Of a stretch of 64,000 nt of DNA, positions 25,546 through 34,737 are shown piece after piece. The notes beneath the pieces were generated by a model, which was not told where the DNA came from, searched no databases, and saw only the letters and a program-made list of their open reading frames with translations. How positions within the stretch are numbered: position 1 is the first letter of the stretch; each line of letters begins with the position of its first letter. This DNA is from Flavobacterium macacae (GTDB taxonomy: Bacteria > Bacteroidota > Bacteroidia > Flavobacteriales > Flavobacteriaceae). Both the position numbers and the translations under genes were made by a program. The stretch is from contig NZ_RQVR01000007.1 in assembly GCF_003865365.1 (NCBI RefSeq), forward strand, positions 108,195 through 172,194. The letters are read 5' to 3'.

Positions 25546-26961
25546 TTAAATTTCTTTTGGTTTTGTAAAATAATAAACCGGAATTCCGGCCAGCATGATC
25601 AAAACGCCCCAACCGCAAGTTTCAAATCTTGTGATTAATAAGGAAACGCACAATGCCGAAGCTGCTACAATATAAATCATCGGTAAAAACGGATAACCAA
25701 ATGCTTTGTAAGGTCTTTCAATGTTTGGCATTTTTCTACGCAAGATGAAAATTCCGTAAATGGTTAAGATGTAAAAAATGATTACGATTATCATGACAAA
25801 ATCTAGCAAAGCACCGTATTTTCCGGTCAAGCACAATGCCGAAGCCCAAATGCATTGTGCCCATAAAGCCCAAGCCGGAACACTTGCCGAATTTAAAACA
25901 GCGGCTTTCTTGAAAAACAATCCGTCTTTTGCCATCGTATAATAAACTCTTGCGCCAGCCATAATCAATCCGTTATTACAAGCAAATGTGGAAATCATAA
26001 TCATGATGGCGATAATCAAAGTTCCGATGTTTCCGAAGATATAGTTGGCTGCAACAACCGCAACACGGTCTGATTTGGCAGTAGCAATTTCCTCAAATGG
26101 AACCACTGCCAAATACATTAAATTTGCTAAAATGTAAATGACGGTCACGATCAAAGTTCCTAAAAACAAACTCAAGCCCACATTTCGCTTTGGGTTTTTA
26201 ATTTCACCAGCAATAAAAGTCACGCCATTCCAAGCATCGCTTGAAAATAAAGAACCCACCATAGCTGCAGAAATTGCGGTGATTAACGCCGAACCGCTGA
26301 TTGGCAGCCAAGAACCTTCTTCTGTATTAAAAGATCTCGTATTCCAGGCATCAGCCCAATTGGCATCCCAAATTTCGGCTTTGGCGCCTAATGTAAATCC
26401 GAAAATTATTAATCCTAATAAAGACAAAATTTTAATCAGCGTCATCACCGTTTGGAGCATCTTGCTGTTTTTTACGCCCCTGCTGTTGATATATGTAAGA
26501 AGGATAATTGTAAATATCGAAACAATTTGCGACGCATTTAATTTGAAAAAACCGAGTTCAAAAAGAATGTTCTCATCGCTCAAAGGTTCATATAAATACG
26601 CGGCGAATTTTGAAAAAGCAACGCCAACGGCCGCAATAGTTCCGGTTTGGATGACCGCGAAAAAACTCCAGCCATATAAAAAAGCAACTAATTTATTATA
26701 CGCTTCTTTTAGATACACATACTGGCCACCCGCTTTTGGAAACATCGAACTCAATTCTCCGTAACTCACAGCGGCAATCATTGTGATCAAACCAGAAATT
26801 ATCCAAATCAAAGTCAGCCAACCAGCAGATCCTACTTGGCGCGCAATATCAGCACTGACAATGAAAATTCCCGAACCAATCATGGATCCAACGACAAGCA
26901 TTGTTCCGTCTAATAATCCGAGTTCTCTTTTTAAATTGTCGTCTTCGTGGTGGTTTTCCAT
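25546..26961 (-). CDS. APC family amino acid permease
   Basis: This 471-residue transporter has about twelve transmembrane helices and the APC-superfamily signature in helix 1 (MLVVGSMIGSGIFIVSADIARQ). PKAGGQYVYLKEAYNK follows in the loop after helix 2. It resembles LAT-type/SteT exchangers. The N-terminal segment MENHHEDDNLKRELG is hydrophilic. The start at 26961 is preferred over an upstream in-frame ATG at 27027, because the extra 22 residues are not family-like and would crowd the divergent gene. First gene of the operon with DUF2071 and GNAT. Substrate is unknown. Confidence 0.9.
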   Translation of the reverse strand: MENHHEDDNLKRELGLLDGTMLVVGSMIGSGIFIVSADIARQVGSAGWLTLIWIISGLITMIAAVSYGELSSMFPKAGGQYVYLKEAYNKLVAFLYGWSFFAVIQTGTIAAVGVAFSKFAAYLYEPLSDENILFELGFFKLNASQIVSIFTIILLTYINSRGVKNSKMLQTVMTLIKILSLLGLIIFGFTLGAKAEIWDANWADAWNTRSFNTEEGSWLPISGSALITAISAAMVGSLFSSDAWNGVTFIAGEIKNPKRNVGLSLFLGTLIVTVIYILANLMYLAVVPFEEIATAKSDRVAVVAANYIFGNIGTLIIAIMIMISTFACNNGLIMAGARVYYTMAKDGLFFKKAAVLNSASVPAWALWAQCIWASALCLTGKYGALLDFVMIIVIIFYILTIYGIFILRRKMPNIERPYKAFGYPFLPMIYIVAASALCVSLLITRFETCGWGVLIMLAGIPVYYFTKPKEI

Positions 26962-27073
26962 AAAAATTGGTTTGGATGAGTTGTTAATTTCTGTTAAAGG
27001 TATTAAAAAATCTGAATTTTGATGCAACTTGATTTTTAAGTATCTTTAGGCTTGACAATTTAAAAATTAAACT

Positions 27074-27385
27074 ATGGGCGATAAATATTTAGACCTAAAC
27101 TTGGTTAAAAACGAAGAAAAAAAGCGATTTGAAATGGTGGTTGAAAACCATACGGCCTTTGTAGAATATATCTTGACGAACGATAATGTGATGTTTCTGA
27201 CGCATACCGAAGTCCCAAAATCATTGGAAGGAAAAGGAGTGGGCGGAAGCATTGTCAAAAAAGCATTAGAATATATTAAAGAAAATAATCACACTTTGGC
27301 ACCGCTTTGCCCTTTTGTTGCTTCTTATGTAAGAAAGCATCCTGAATATAAGACACTTTTGGCAAAAGGGTATAATGTGGATTAA
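27074..27385 (+). CDS. Small GCN5-related N-acetyltransferase (YjdJ/NATD1-like)
   Basis: This 103-residue minimal acetyltransferase contains the family core: FLTHTEVPKSLEGKGVGGSIVKKALEYIKENN, with the acetyl-CoA loop GKGVGGS, followed by CPFVASYVRKHPEYKTLL. It matches the short Gcn5-related family (Pfam PF14542) found in many bacteria and in eukaryotic NATD1. The substrate is unknown. A degenerate -7 box (TATCTTTA, 27041-27048) lies upstream. It is divergent from the permease operon. Confidence 0.88.
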   Translation: MGDKYLDLNLVKNEEKKRFEMVVENHTAFVEYILTNDNVMFLTHTEVPKSLEGKGVGGSIVKKALEYIKENNHTLAPLCPFVASYVRKHPEYKTLLAKGYNVD

Positions 27386-27432
27386 TTTATAAAGTTTAAA
27401 ATTTCAATTTTTAAATCTTGCAATCTTAATAG

Positions 27433-27440
27433 TATCTTTG
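27433..27440 (+). promoter_or_regulatory. Promoter -7 box of ruvB
   Basis: TATCTTTG followed by CC matches TAnnTTTG and ends only 4 bp before the ruvB start codon, implying a very short or leaderless 5' end. No well-spaced TTG is seen. Confidence 0.5.
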
Positions 27441-27444
27441 CCAC

Positions 27445-28467
27445 ATGAATGAAAATTTAGATCCCACAAACCAAAACTACAATCACGAGGAACTTGATTT
27501 AGAAAAAAAATTAAGGCCGCTGTCTTTTGATGATTTCACGGGACAAGATCAGGTTTTGGAAAATTTGCAAGTATTTGTACAGGCGGCAAACCAAAGAAAT
27601 GAAGCTTTGGACCACACGCTTTTTCACGGACCTCCGGGTTTGGGGAAAACGACGCTTGCCAATATTTTAGCTAATGAATTGGGTGTTGGAATTAAAATTA
27701 CGTCAGGTCCGGTTTTAGATAAACCTGGAGATTTGGCGGGTCTGCTGACTAATCTTGAAGAACGTGATGTTTTGTTTATTGACGAAATTCATCGTTTGAG
27801 TCCGATTGTGGAAGAATATTTATATTCTGCGATGGAGGATTTCAAGATTGATATTATGATTGAATCGGGGCCAAATGCCAGGACGGTGCAATTAAATTTG
27901 AATCCGTTTACATTGGTGGGAGCCACCACGCGTTCTGGATTGTTGACCGCGCCGATGCGAGCCCGTTTCGGAATCCAAAGCCGACTGCAATATTACACGA
28001 CAGAACTTTTGACTTCCATTGTAGAAAGAAGTTCGGCTATTTTAAAAATGCCAATAACGATGGAAGCTGCGATCGAAATTGCGGGAAGAAGCCGCGGAAC
28101 GCCAAGGATTGCAAATGCTTTGTTAAGACGCGTTCGTGATTTTGCCCAAATAAAAGGAAACGGAAGCATCGATATTGAGATTGCGCAATTTTCATTAAAA
28201 GCACTTCACGTCGATGCGCACGGATTAGATGAAATGGACAATAAAATTTTGACCACAATCATCGATAAATTTAAAGGAGGTCCGGTTGGATTATCCACTT
28301 TGGCAACTGCCGTTTCTGAAAGCAGCGAAACGATCGAAGAAGTGTATGAACCCTTTTTAATTCAAGAAGGTTTCCTTATGAGAACGCCAAGAGGAAGAGA
28401 AGTTACTGAAAAAGCCTACAAACACTTGGGAAAAGTTAAAATGAACGTGCAAGGAGGGCTTTTTTAG
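27445..28467 (+). CDS. ruvB: Holliday junction branch migration ATPase RuvB
   Basis: This 340-residue AAA+ motor drives Holliday junction branch migration with RuvA. It shows [18 protein letters not shown] at the N-terminus, Walker [10 protein letters not shown], Walker [11 protein letters not shown], sensor 1 LVGATTRSG and the arginine-finger region APMRARFGI. It ends with the winged-helix domain [11 protein letters not shown] and [17 protein letters not shown]. Length is normal. The partner ruvA lies 6.7 kb downstream, so the two genes are split as in many Bacteroidetes. Confidence 0.97.
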   Translation: MNENLDPTNQNYNHEELDLEKKLRPLSFDDFTGQDQVLENLQVFVQAANQRNEALDHTLFHGPPGLGKTTLANILANELGVGIKITSGPVLDKPGDLAGLLTNLEERDVLFIDEIHRLSPIVEEYLYSAMEDFKIDIMIESGPNARTVQLNLNPFTLVGATTRSGLLTAPMRARFGIQSRLQYYTTELLTSIVERSSAILKMPITMEAAIEIAGRSRGTPRIANALLRRVRDFAQIKGNGSIDIEIAQFSLKALHVDAHGLDEMDNKILTTIIDKFKGGPVGLSTLATAVSESSETIEEVYEPFLIQEGFLMRTPRGREVTEKAYKHLGKVKMNVQGGLF

Positions 28468-28500
28468 AATTTAAGATTTATGCCGAAATGTATTGTGTAA

Positions 28501-28532
28501 GTTTTTAAAATCTGTGTCATCTGTGTTCCTAC
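28501..28532. repeat. Possible short interspersed repeat (CTGTGTCATCTGTG type)
   Basis: The spacer between ruvB and queG contains AAATCTGTGTCATCTGTG, with an internal TCTGTGT/TCTGTGT duplication. I recall related TCTGTG-rich tracts in intergenic regions of flavobacteria, often in many copies. Only one copy is seen in this window, so the repeat status is a guess. Confidence 0.3.
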
Positions 28533-28550
28533 TTTATATAAAAATCTAAA

Positions 28551-29486
28551 ATGATTTCCAATAAAGAAAAATATACCAAATTCATTAAATCCGAAGCCGT
28601 ACGCCTCGGATTTTTGTCTTGTGGCATATCCCAAGCTGGGTTTTTAGAACAAGAAGCGCCTCGTTTGGAAGCTTGGCTGAAAAATAATGCACACGGTCAA
28701 ATGGCGTATATGGAAAATCATTTTGACAAAAGATTAGACCCGACGCTTTTGGTTGAGGATTCAAAAAGCGTCATTTCGTTGCTGTTAAATTATTATCCCG
28801 AAGAAACACAGGCGGGATTATTGGGAGACGATACTTTTAAAATCTCCAAATATGCTTACGGACAAGATTATCATTTTGTCATCAAAGAGAAATTGAAAGA
28901 GTTTTTATTCTCAATTCAAGAAAATATTGGAGAAGTTTCGGGTCGTGCTTTTGTCGATTCGGCTCCCGTTTTAGACAAGGCTTGGGCTTCGAAAGGCGGT
29001 TTGGGATGGATCGGAAAAAACAGCAATTTATTAAGCAAGCAAGTAGGTTCTTTCTTTTTCATAGCCGAATTGATTGTTGATTTAGATCTAGAATATGACA
29101 ATGCCGTGACAGACCATTGCGGTTCGTGCACCAAATGTATCGACGCTTGCCCGACGGAAGCCATTGTGGCGCCTTATGTTGTGGACGGAAGCAAGTGTAT
29201 TTCTTATTTTACGATAGAATTAAAAGATAATATTCCTTCAGAAATGAAAGGCAAATTTGATGATTGGGCTTTTGGCTGTGATGTCTGCCAAGATGTTTGC
29301 CCATGGAACCGCTTTTCAAAATCGCACAGCGAACCGCTTTTTAATCCGCATCCTGATTTGCTGTCGATGACCAAAAAAGATTGGGAAGAAATTACCGAAG
29401 ATACTTTTAAAGCGGTGTTCAAAAATTCCGCTGTAAAACGTACCAAGTTCGGCGGTTTGCAACGTAATATAGACTTCTTGAAATAG
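28551..29486 (+). CDS. queG: Epoxyqueuosine reductase QueG
   Basis: This 311-residue cobalamin-dependent enzyme reduces epoxyqueuosine to queuosine in tRNA. Two [4Fe-4S] motifs are clear: [12 protein letters not shown] and [11 protein letters not shown]. The N-terminal half has [17 protein letters not shown] and the active-site region [30 protein letters not shown]. The C-terminal HEAT repeats of some homologues are absent, as in other Bacteroidetes of this length. It lies 83 bp after ruvB and may be co-transcribed. Confidence 0.95.
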   Translation: MISNKEKYTKFIKSEAVRLGFLSCGISQAGFLEQEAPRLEAWLKNNAHGQMAYMENHFDKRLDPTLLVEDSKSVISLLLNYYPEETQAGLLGDDTFKISKYAYGQDYHFVIKEKLKEFLFSIQENIGEVSGRAFVDSAPVLDKAWASKGGLGWIGKNSNLLSKQVGSFFFIAELIVDLDLEYDNAVTDHCGSCTKCIDACPTEAIVAPYVVDGSKCISYFTIELKDNIPSEMKGKFDDWAFGCDVCQDVCPWNRFSKSHSEPLFNPHPDLLSMTKKDWEEITEDTFKAVFKNSAVKRTKFGGLQRNIDFLK

Positions 29487-29616
29487 CAATTTACACCCTG
29501 TATTTTTTCCAACAATTAGTTAAAATTTTCATAAAATCTTAAAATGTGGCTAGCGCACAAATCCAAAGCATGGGCGCTCTCGTAGATTTATCTTACAACC
29601 ACAAAAATAATTTATT

Positions 29617-31152
29617 ATGAAAAAAAGGTATTTTGAATTTAGAAAGCTGTCAATGTTGGTGTTGGCAGGCTTAACAATCGTTTCGTGCAATGATGACGAT
29701 AATGGAAATGGAAATGGGCCAGTAGTTAATCCGCCAGTTACAGTGGCTCCAGATGCGGCGTTCACGGCACTAACAAACAACAACACCATTGCCTATTTTA
29801 ATGCAACCAATCTTGTTACGCCAACGTCAACTTTGTCAATTACTGCGCTGCCAGCTGCTGAGCAAATTGTCAGTATTGATTACAGGCCGGCAACGGGTCA
29901 ACTTTATGCTCTGGGATCTTCAAGCAGGCTTTATTTTATCAATGAAGAATCAGGAGTAGCAACCGCTTTAGGTGCAGCCGCATTTTCTCCTGCCATTTCT
30001 GGTGAAAATGCTTCCATTGATTTTAATCCCACAGTTGATAGAATCAGGCTGGTTACGGCATCAGGACAAAATTTAAGACTGCATCCTGAGTTAGGTACCG
30101 TTGTTGCAACTGACGGTGAAATTAATGGAGGAACCAATCCTGAAATTGGAGCTGTAGCTTATACCAATAGCGTTGCAGGAGCTTCAAGTACAACGTTGTA
30201 TGATATTGATTTTTCAGAAAATAAATTATACAAACAAACGCCGCCGAATGATGGAGGATTAGAACTTGTTGGAGACCTGACCGTTGATTTTGAGGGTTCA
30301 GGAAATTTTGACATCAATCCAGATAATAGCCTTGCGTTAGCGGTTACTCTTGATGGCGCGGTTTCAAGTCTTTTTACTATTGACTTAAGTAACGGTAAAG
30401 CCATAAAAGTCGGAACATTTGGAAGTTCAGTTATTGGTATCGCTTTTAAAACAAATCCTGTGGCTTTTGCAACAACTGCAGACAACCAGCTTTACCGCTT
30501 TAACCCAACAAGTCCACAATCTAATCCTGTGGCATTAATGGGGCTTCTTTCAGGAGAAACCATTGTAGGTTTGGATTTCAGACCGGCAAACGGATCACTT
30601 TATGCTATTTCAAACCAAAGCAGGTTGCTGACGGTAAATACGGCAAATGGACAAGTTACCCAAGTGGGGTCTGTTTTAAGCACGCCGTTAAACGGAACAT
30701 CTTTCGGATTTGATTTTAATCCAACGGTGGATAGAATCAGATTGGTGAGCAATACGGGCCAAAATTTAAGATTGCACCCAGATCTGGGAACGGTTGCTTT
30801 TGTAGATGGAACCTTAAATCCAGGAACTCCTTCAGTAAGCGGTGCTGCCTATTCGAATAGTTTTGCAGGTTCAACGACAACAACATTATTTGTTTTAGAT
30901 TCAGAAACAAATATGCTTTACACGCAATCACCGCCAAATGATGGAGTTTTGGTTCCGGTCGGTGCTTTAGGGATTGATGTGGCAGCAAACAATGGATTTG
31001 ATATTGGAGGAAGCACAGGCAGTGCTTTTGGATTATTCAAAGTAGGTACAACTTCAGCTGTTTATACCGTTAATCTTACTGCCGGAACGGCTACAAAAGT
31101 GGCTGACTTCAATATCGAAGCGACTGCTATGGCTGTTGGTTTAGGATTCTAA
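29617..31152 (+). CDS. DUF4394 lipoprotein with an internal duplication
   Basis: This 511-residue exported lipoprotein has lipobox TIVSC (C25) followed by an acidic NDDDNGNGNG linker typical of Bacteroidetes surface lipoproteins. It is made of two DUF4394 units of about 230 residues. Each contains a DYRPATGQLYAL or DFRPANGSLYAI strand, DFNPTVDRIRLV, GQNLRLHP[ED]LGTV and YTQSPPNDG-type motifs, as expected for a beta-propeller-like fold. Function is unknown. The gene stands alone with a strong terminator after it. Confidence 0.88.
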   Translation: MKKRYFEFRKLSMLVLAGLTIVSCNDDDNGNGNGPVVNPPVTVAPDAAFTALTNNNTIAYFNATNLVTPTSTLSITALPAAEQIVSIDYRPATGQLYALGSSSRLYFINEESGVATALGAAAFSPAISGENASIDFNPTVDRIRLVTASGQNLRLHPELGTVVATDGEINGGTNPEIGAVAYTNSVAGASSTTLYDIDFSENKLYKQTPPNDGGLELVGDLTVDFEGSGNFDINPDNSLALAVTLDGAVSSLFTIDLSNGKAIKVGTFGSSVIGIAFKTNPVAFATTADNQLYRFNPTSPQSNPVALMGLLSGETIVGLDFRPANGSLYAISNQSRLLTVNTANGQVTQVGSVLSTPLNGTSFGFDFNPTVDRIRLVSNTGQNLRLHPDLGTVAFVDGTLNPGTPSVSGAAYSNSFAGSTTTTLFVLDSETNMLYTQSPPNDGVLVPVGALGIDVAANNGFDIGGSTGSAFGLFKVGTTSAVYTVNLTAGTATKVADFNIEATAMAVGLGF

Positions 31153-31172
31153 GAAGATTTTTTTTAAAATAT

Positions 31173-31210
31173 AAAAGCTTGGTGATAGTTCTGTCGCCAA
31201 GCTTTTTTTT
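31173..31210 (+). terminator. Terminator of the DUF4394 gene
   Basis: A 14-bp stem with two G-T pairs (31173-31186 with 31193-31206), loop AGTTCT, then a T run. Confidence 0.85.
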
Positions 31211-31744
31211 ATTTTCCGATAAATGAATTTCTTCTTCTTTTGCTTGCTGTACAAACATTGATTTTATTTTTTTAAAATTTTCAATAGGCGGACATCCAAA
31301 ATCCAAAATTTGGTTGTGAAATTGTTTAATATAAAGTTTTTATGCTAAAATTTTTTTTTTTTTGATTTTGTTCGCAATTCTCTGATTTAAAAAATACTTT
31401 CACTTCGTATTGTGTTTTTGGCTTAAACTATTCGGAAGCAAATTAGTATGCTGGATATTTCTGGGCATTGCCGGTTCCGGCCGAAAGCGCATTATTGTCT
31501 CCGGATGATGATTTTCGAGGAAATCTTTCCATTTTTTTGTGGCGATTTGTAATGTCATTCCTGTTTTCTTCTTTGCACGATTGCAATGCAATGGCCATAA
31601 AACAAAAAAAAAACCAGTTTTCTCATATTTTTAATGAATTTATAAAAAGTCAATAGTTTTAGGCATAAAATTCCAAGAAAACACACAATATGAAACTTGC
31701 CAAAAAGAATGGCAGTAAAACTTTCTAAGTTTCATCGATACCTT

Positions 31745-31752
31745 TATCTTTG
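31745..31752 (+). promoter_or_regulatory. Promoter -7 box of maeB
   Basis: TATCTTTG matches TAnnTTTG and lies 24 bp before the maeB start codon. The -33 region is weak. Confidence 0.6.
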
Positions 31753-31776
31753 TAAATCGGATTAAAATCTAAAAAA

Positions 31777-34074
31777 ATGAATAAATACAGCAAAAGAAGA
31801 GAAGCTCTTTTATATCACGCAAAACCATCGCCAGGTAAAATTGAGGTGGTTCCAACTAAAGCTTATGCAACACAAAGAGATTTGTCTTTGGCTTATTCTC
31901 CTGGCGTTGCCGAGCCTTGCCTTGAGATTGCGAAAGATGTAAACAATGTGTATAAATATACTGCAAAAGGGAATTTGGTGGCCGTTATTTCAAATGGTAC
32001 TGCGGTTTTAGGATTAGGAGATATTGGTCCTGAAGCTTCAAAGCCCGTAATGGAAGGAAAAGCGCTATTGTTTAAAATTTTTGCTGACATCGATGTTTTT
32101 GATATTGAAGTAGATACAAAAGATATCGAGAAGTTTATTGAGACAGTAAAAAACATTGCGCCCACTTTTGGCGGGATTAATTTAGAAGATATCAAAGCGC
32201 CAGAATCTTTTGAAATTGAAAGACGTTTGGTAGAAGAATTGAATATTCCGGTGATGCACGATGATCAGCATGGAACCGCGATTATTTCTTCTGCAGCTTT
32301 GTTGAATGCCTTGGAACTGGCCAATAAGAAGATTGAAGATGTCACGATGGTCGTTTCTGGAGCAGGTTCTGCTGCTTTAGCGTGTGCTAATTTATATGTT
32401 CTGTTAGGAATTGATCCTAAAAAAGTGATTATGTTTGACCGAAAAGGAGCACTTTCTCCAGATCGGGAAAATTTATCAGAAGTGCAAAGAAGATACGCAA
32501 ATGCAACTAGTGATGTTACCTTGGAACAAGCAATGGTTGGTGCTGATATTTTCTTGGGGCTTTCGTCAGGAGACGTTCTTTCTGCTGAAATGCTTTTGAC
32601 CATGGCTGAGGATCCAATCGTTTTTGCGATGGCCAATCCAACACCAGAAATTGATTACAATCTTGCCATTGCAACGCGCCCAGATATTATCATGGCAACG
32701 GGCCGTTCAGACCATCCTAATCAAGTAAACAACGTTTTAGGTTTTCCTTATATTTTTCGCGGCGCATTAGATGTCCGTGCGACAAAGATCAACGAAGAAA
32801 TGAAAATGGCTGCTGTGAAAGCGTTGGCCTTATTGGCAAAACAATCAGTTCCAGAGCAAGTAAATATTGCCTACGGCGAAACCAAATTAGTTTTCGGAAG
32901 AGATTATATCATTCCAAAGCCATTTGACCCAAGGTTGATCGCCATTGTAGCTCCGGCAGTTGCAAAAGCGGCAATGGATTCTGGCGTGGCGCTTAATCCA
33001 ATTACGGATTGGGTAAAGTATGAAGAAGAACTTTTAGAAAGATTAGGTTCAGATAACAAAATGGTTCGACTTTTGGCCAATAGGGCAAAATCAGAACCAA
33101 AACGAGTGGTTTTTGCAGAAGCAGACCATTTAGATGTGCTGAAAGCGGCTCAAATTGTTTGGGAAGAAAAAATCGGAACTCCTATTTTATTAGGAGATAA
33201 AGAAATCATCAAAGAACTGAAAGAAGAATTAGGTTTTGATGCGGATGTCATGATCATTGATCCAAAAACGTCAGAAGAAGACGATAGAAGGCTGCGTTAC
33301 GCAAACTCATTTTGGGAATCAAGAAGACGAAAAGGAACCAGCTTATTGGATGCCCAAAAGTGGATGCGCGAAAGAAATTATTTCGCGGCAATGATGGTGA
33401 ACGAAGGCGAAGCAGATGCTTTGGTTACCGGATATTCCCGCAGCTATCCATCGGTTGTAAAGCCAATGATGTCATTGATTGATATGGCTCCGGGCGTTTC
33501 AAGAATTGCCACTACCAATATGATGATGACCAAAAGAGGTCCGATTTTCTTGTCAGATACAGCGATCAACCCAAATCCAACAGCAGATGATTTGGCAAAA
33601 ATTGCCTTGATGACGGCAAAAACGGTTCGCTTATTTGGTATGGAACCGGTTATTGCAATGGTTTCGTTTTCAAACTTTGGTTCGTCCCAAGATAAAAGCG
33701 CTCAAAAAGTAGCCGAAGCGGTGGCTTATCTGCACAAATATTATCCAGATTTAGTGGTTGACGGAGAAATCCAAGCCGATTTTGCTTTGAATTCAGAAAT
33801 GCTTCAAAATAAATTTCCGTTCTCAAAATTAGCTGGAAAAAAAGTAAATACGTTGATTTTTCCAAATCTTGAAGCGGCAAATATCAACTATAAAATGTTG
33901 AAAGAATTAGACAAATCAGTTTCTATCGGGCCAATTATGATGGGGATGGATAAGCCGGTTCATATCTTTCAATTAGGCGCCAGTGTTGAGGAAATGGTCA
34001 ATATGGCTGCGGTTGCTGTTGTTGATGCTCAAGAAAAAGAGAAAAAAAATAAGGCAATAAAAGTTAATTTTTAG
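31777..34074 (+). CDS. maeB: NADP-dependent malic enzyme fused to a phosphotransacetylase-like domain
   Basis: This 765-residue protein has a malic enzyme half (about 1-430): SLAYSPGVAEPC, the catalytic stretch VMHDDQHGTAII and the Rossmann motif VVSGAGSAALAC. It oxidatively decarboxylates malate to pyruvate. The C-terminal half (about 440-765) is a phosphate acetyltransferase-like domain (KRVVFAEADHLDVLKAAQIV, ALVTGYSRSYPS), which in MaeB is regulatory and senses acetyl-CoA instead of being catalytic. Length and order are as in E. coli MaeB. The gene has its own promoter. Confidence 0.95.
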   Translation: MNKYSKRREALLYHAKPSPGKIEVVPTKAYATQRDLSLAYSPGVAEPCLEIAKDVNNVYKYTAKGNLVAVISNGTAVLGLGDIGPEASKPVMEGKALLFKIFADIDVFDIEVDTKDIEKFIETVKNIAPTFGGINLEDIKAPESFEIERRLVEELNIPVMHDDQHGTAIISSAALLNALELANKKIEDVTMVVSGAGSAALACANLYVLLGIDPKKVIMFDRKGALSPDRENLSEVQRRYANATSDVTLEQAMVGADIFLGLSSGDVLSAEMLLTMAEDPIVFAMANPTPEIDYNLAIATRPDIIMATGRSDHPNQVNNVLGFPYIFRGALDVRATKINEEMKMAAVKALALLAKQSVPEQVNIAYGETKLVFGRDYIIPKPFDPRLIAIVAPAVAKAAMDSGVALNPITDWVKYEEELLERLGSDNKMVRLLANRAKSEPKRVVFAEADHLDVLKAAQIVWEEKIGTPILLGDKEIIKELKEELGFDADVMIIDPKTSEEDDRRLRYANSFWESRRRKGTSLLDAQKWMRERNYFAAMMVNEGEADALVTGYSRSYPSVVKPMMSLIDMAPGVSRIATTNMMMTKRGPIFLSDTAINPNPTADDLAKIALMTAKTVRLFGMEPVIAMVSFSNFGSSQDKSAQKVAEAVAYLHKYYPDLVVDGEIQADFALNSEMLQNKFPFSKLAGKKVNTLIFPNLEAANINYKMLKELDKSVSIGPIMMGMDKPVHIFQLGASVEEMVNMAAVAVVDAQEKEKKNKAIKVNF

Positions 34075-34126
34075 TATGTTTTCTGTTTCCTAAACATTTA
34101 AGCTATTATCAGTAAAACTTTTTCCC

Positions 34127-34134
34127 TACATTTG
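34127..34134 (+). promoter_or_regulatory. Promoter -7 box of ruvA-sprA
   Basis: TACATTTG matches TAnnTTTG, 17 bp before the ruvA start. No promoter is seen in the 4 bp between ruvA and sprA, so both genes probably depend on it. Confidence 0.6.
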
Positions 34135-34151
34135 GGAATTATTTAACATTG

Positions 34152-34733
34152 ATGATAGCACACATACAAGGGAAATTAGTGGAGAAAAATCCTACTGATG
34201 TAGTCATTGACTGCAACGGTGTCGGTTACCAGATCCACATTTCGTTACATACTTATTCGTTACTTCCAAATACAGAATACATCAAAGTGTATACGTATCT
34301 TCAAATTAAAGAAGATGCGCATACACTTTTTGGTTTTGCTGAAAAATCAGAAAGAGAAATTTTTAAGATGTTGCTTTCGGTTTCGGGTATCGGAGCCAGC
34401 ATTGCCAGAACGATGCTTTCTTCGCTAGAACCTAAACAGATCATTCAAGCGCTTGCTGCGGGCGATGTGGCCACAATTCAATCTATTAAAGGAATTGGAA
34501 GCAAAACGGCACAGCGCGCCATCCTTGATTTGAAGGACAAAGTGTTAAAACTATATGATTTAGACGAAGTTTCTATTTTACAAGACAATACAAATAAGGA
34601 CGAAGCGTTATCTGCTTTGGAAGTTCTTGGATTTAACAGAAAATTGGCGGAAAAATCCGTTGAAAAAATTGTTAAAGAAAATCCAGATGCCACTATTGAA
34701 ACCATTATCAAACAAGCCTTAAAAAACTTATAA
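34152..34733 (+). CDS. ruvA: Holliday junction DNA helicase subunit RuvA
   Basis: This 193-residue protein recognises Holliday junctions and loads RuvB. Domain I is an OB fold (MIAHIQGKLVEKNPTDVVIDCNGVGYQI). Domain II carries the two helix-hairpin-helix motifs LLSVSGIGASIARTMLSS and IQSIKGIGSKTAQRAILDL. Domain III (DEALSALEVLGFNRKLAEKSVEKI) binds RuvB. The ATG at 34152 matches the family start better than the TTG one codon upstream. It sits 4 bp before sprA. Confidence 0.96.
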   Translation: MIAHIQGKLVEKNPTDVVIDCNGVGYQIHISLHTYSLLPNTEYIKVYTYLQIKEDAHTLFGFAEKSEREIFKMLLSVSGIGASIARTMLSSLEPKQIIQALAAGDVATIQSIKGIGSKTAQRAILDLKDKVLKLYDLDEVSILQDNTNKDEALSALEVLGFNRKLAEKSVEKIVKENPDATIETIIKQALKNL

Positions 34734-34737
34734 ACAC

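Larger units (their letters stand above)
31153..31776. other. 624-bp gap before maeB
   Basis: After the terminator at 31173-31210 this stretch is very AT-rich. It holds a T13 tract (31351-31363) and a GC-richer island around 31460-31520 (GCCGGTTCCGGCC with near-palindromic character). Short open frames of about 60 codons exist on both strands but none resembles a known protein or has a convincing start. They may be remnants of a decayed gene. A promoter for maeB lies at its right end. Confidence 0.5.

Noticed and set aside
31400..31656. Two overlapping short open frames on opposite strands before maeB
   Set aside because: Neither resembles a known protein, both overlap each other, and no promoter fits; at most they are remnants.
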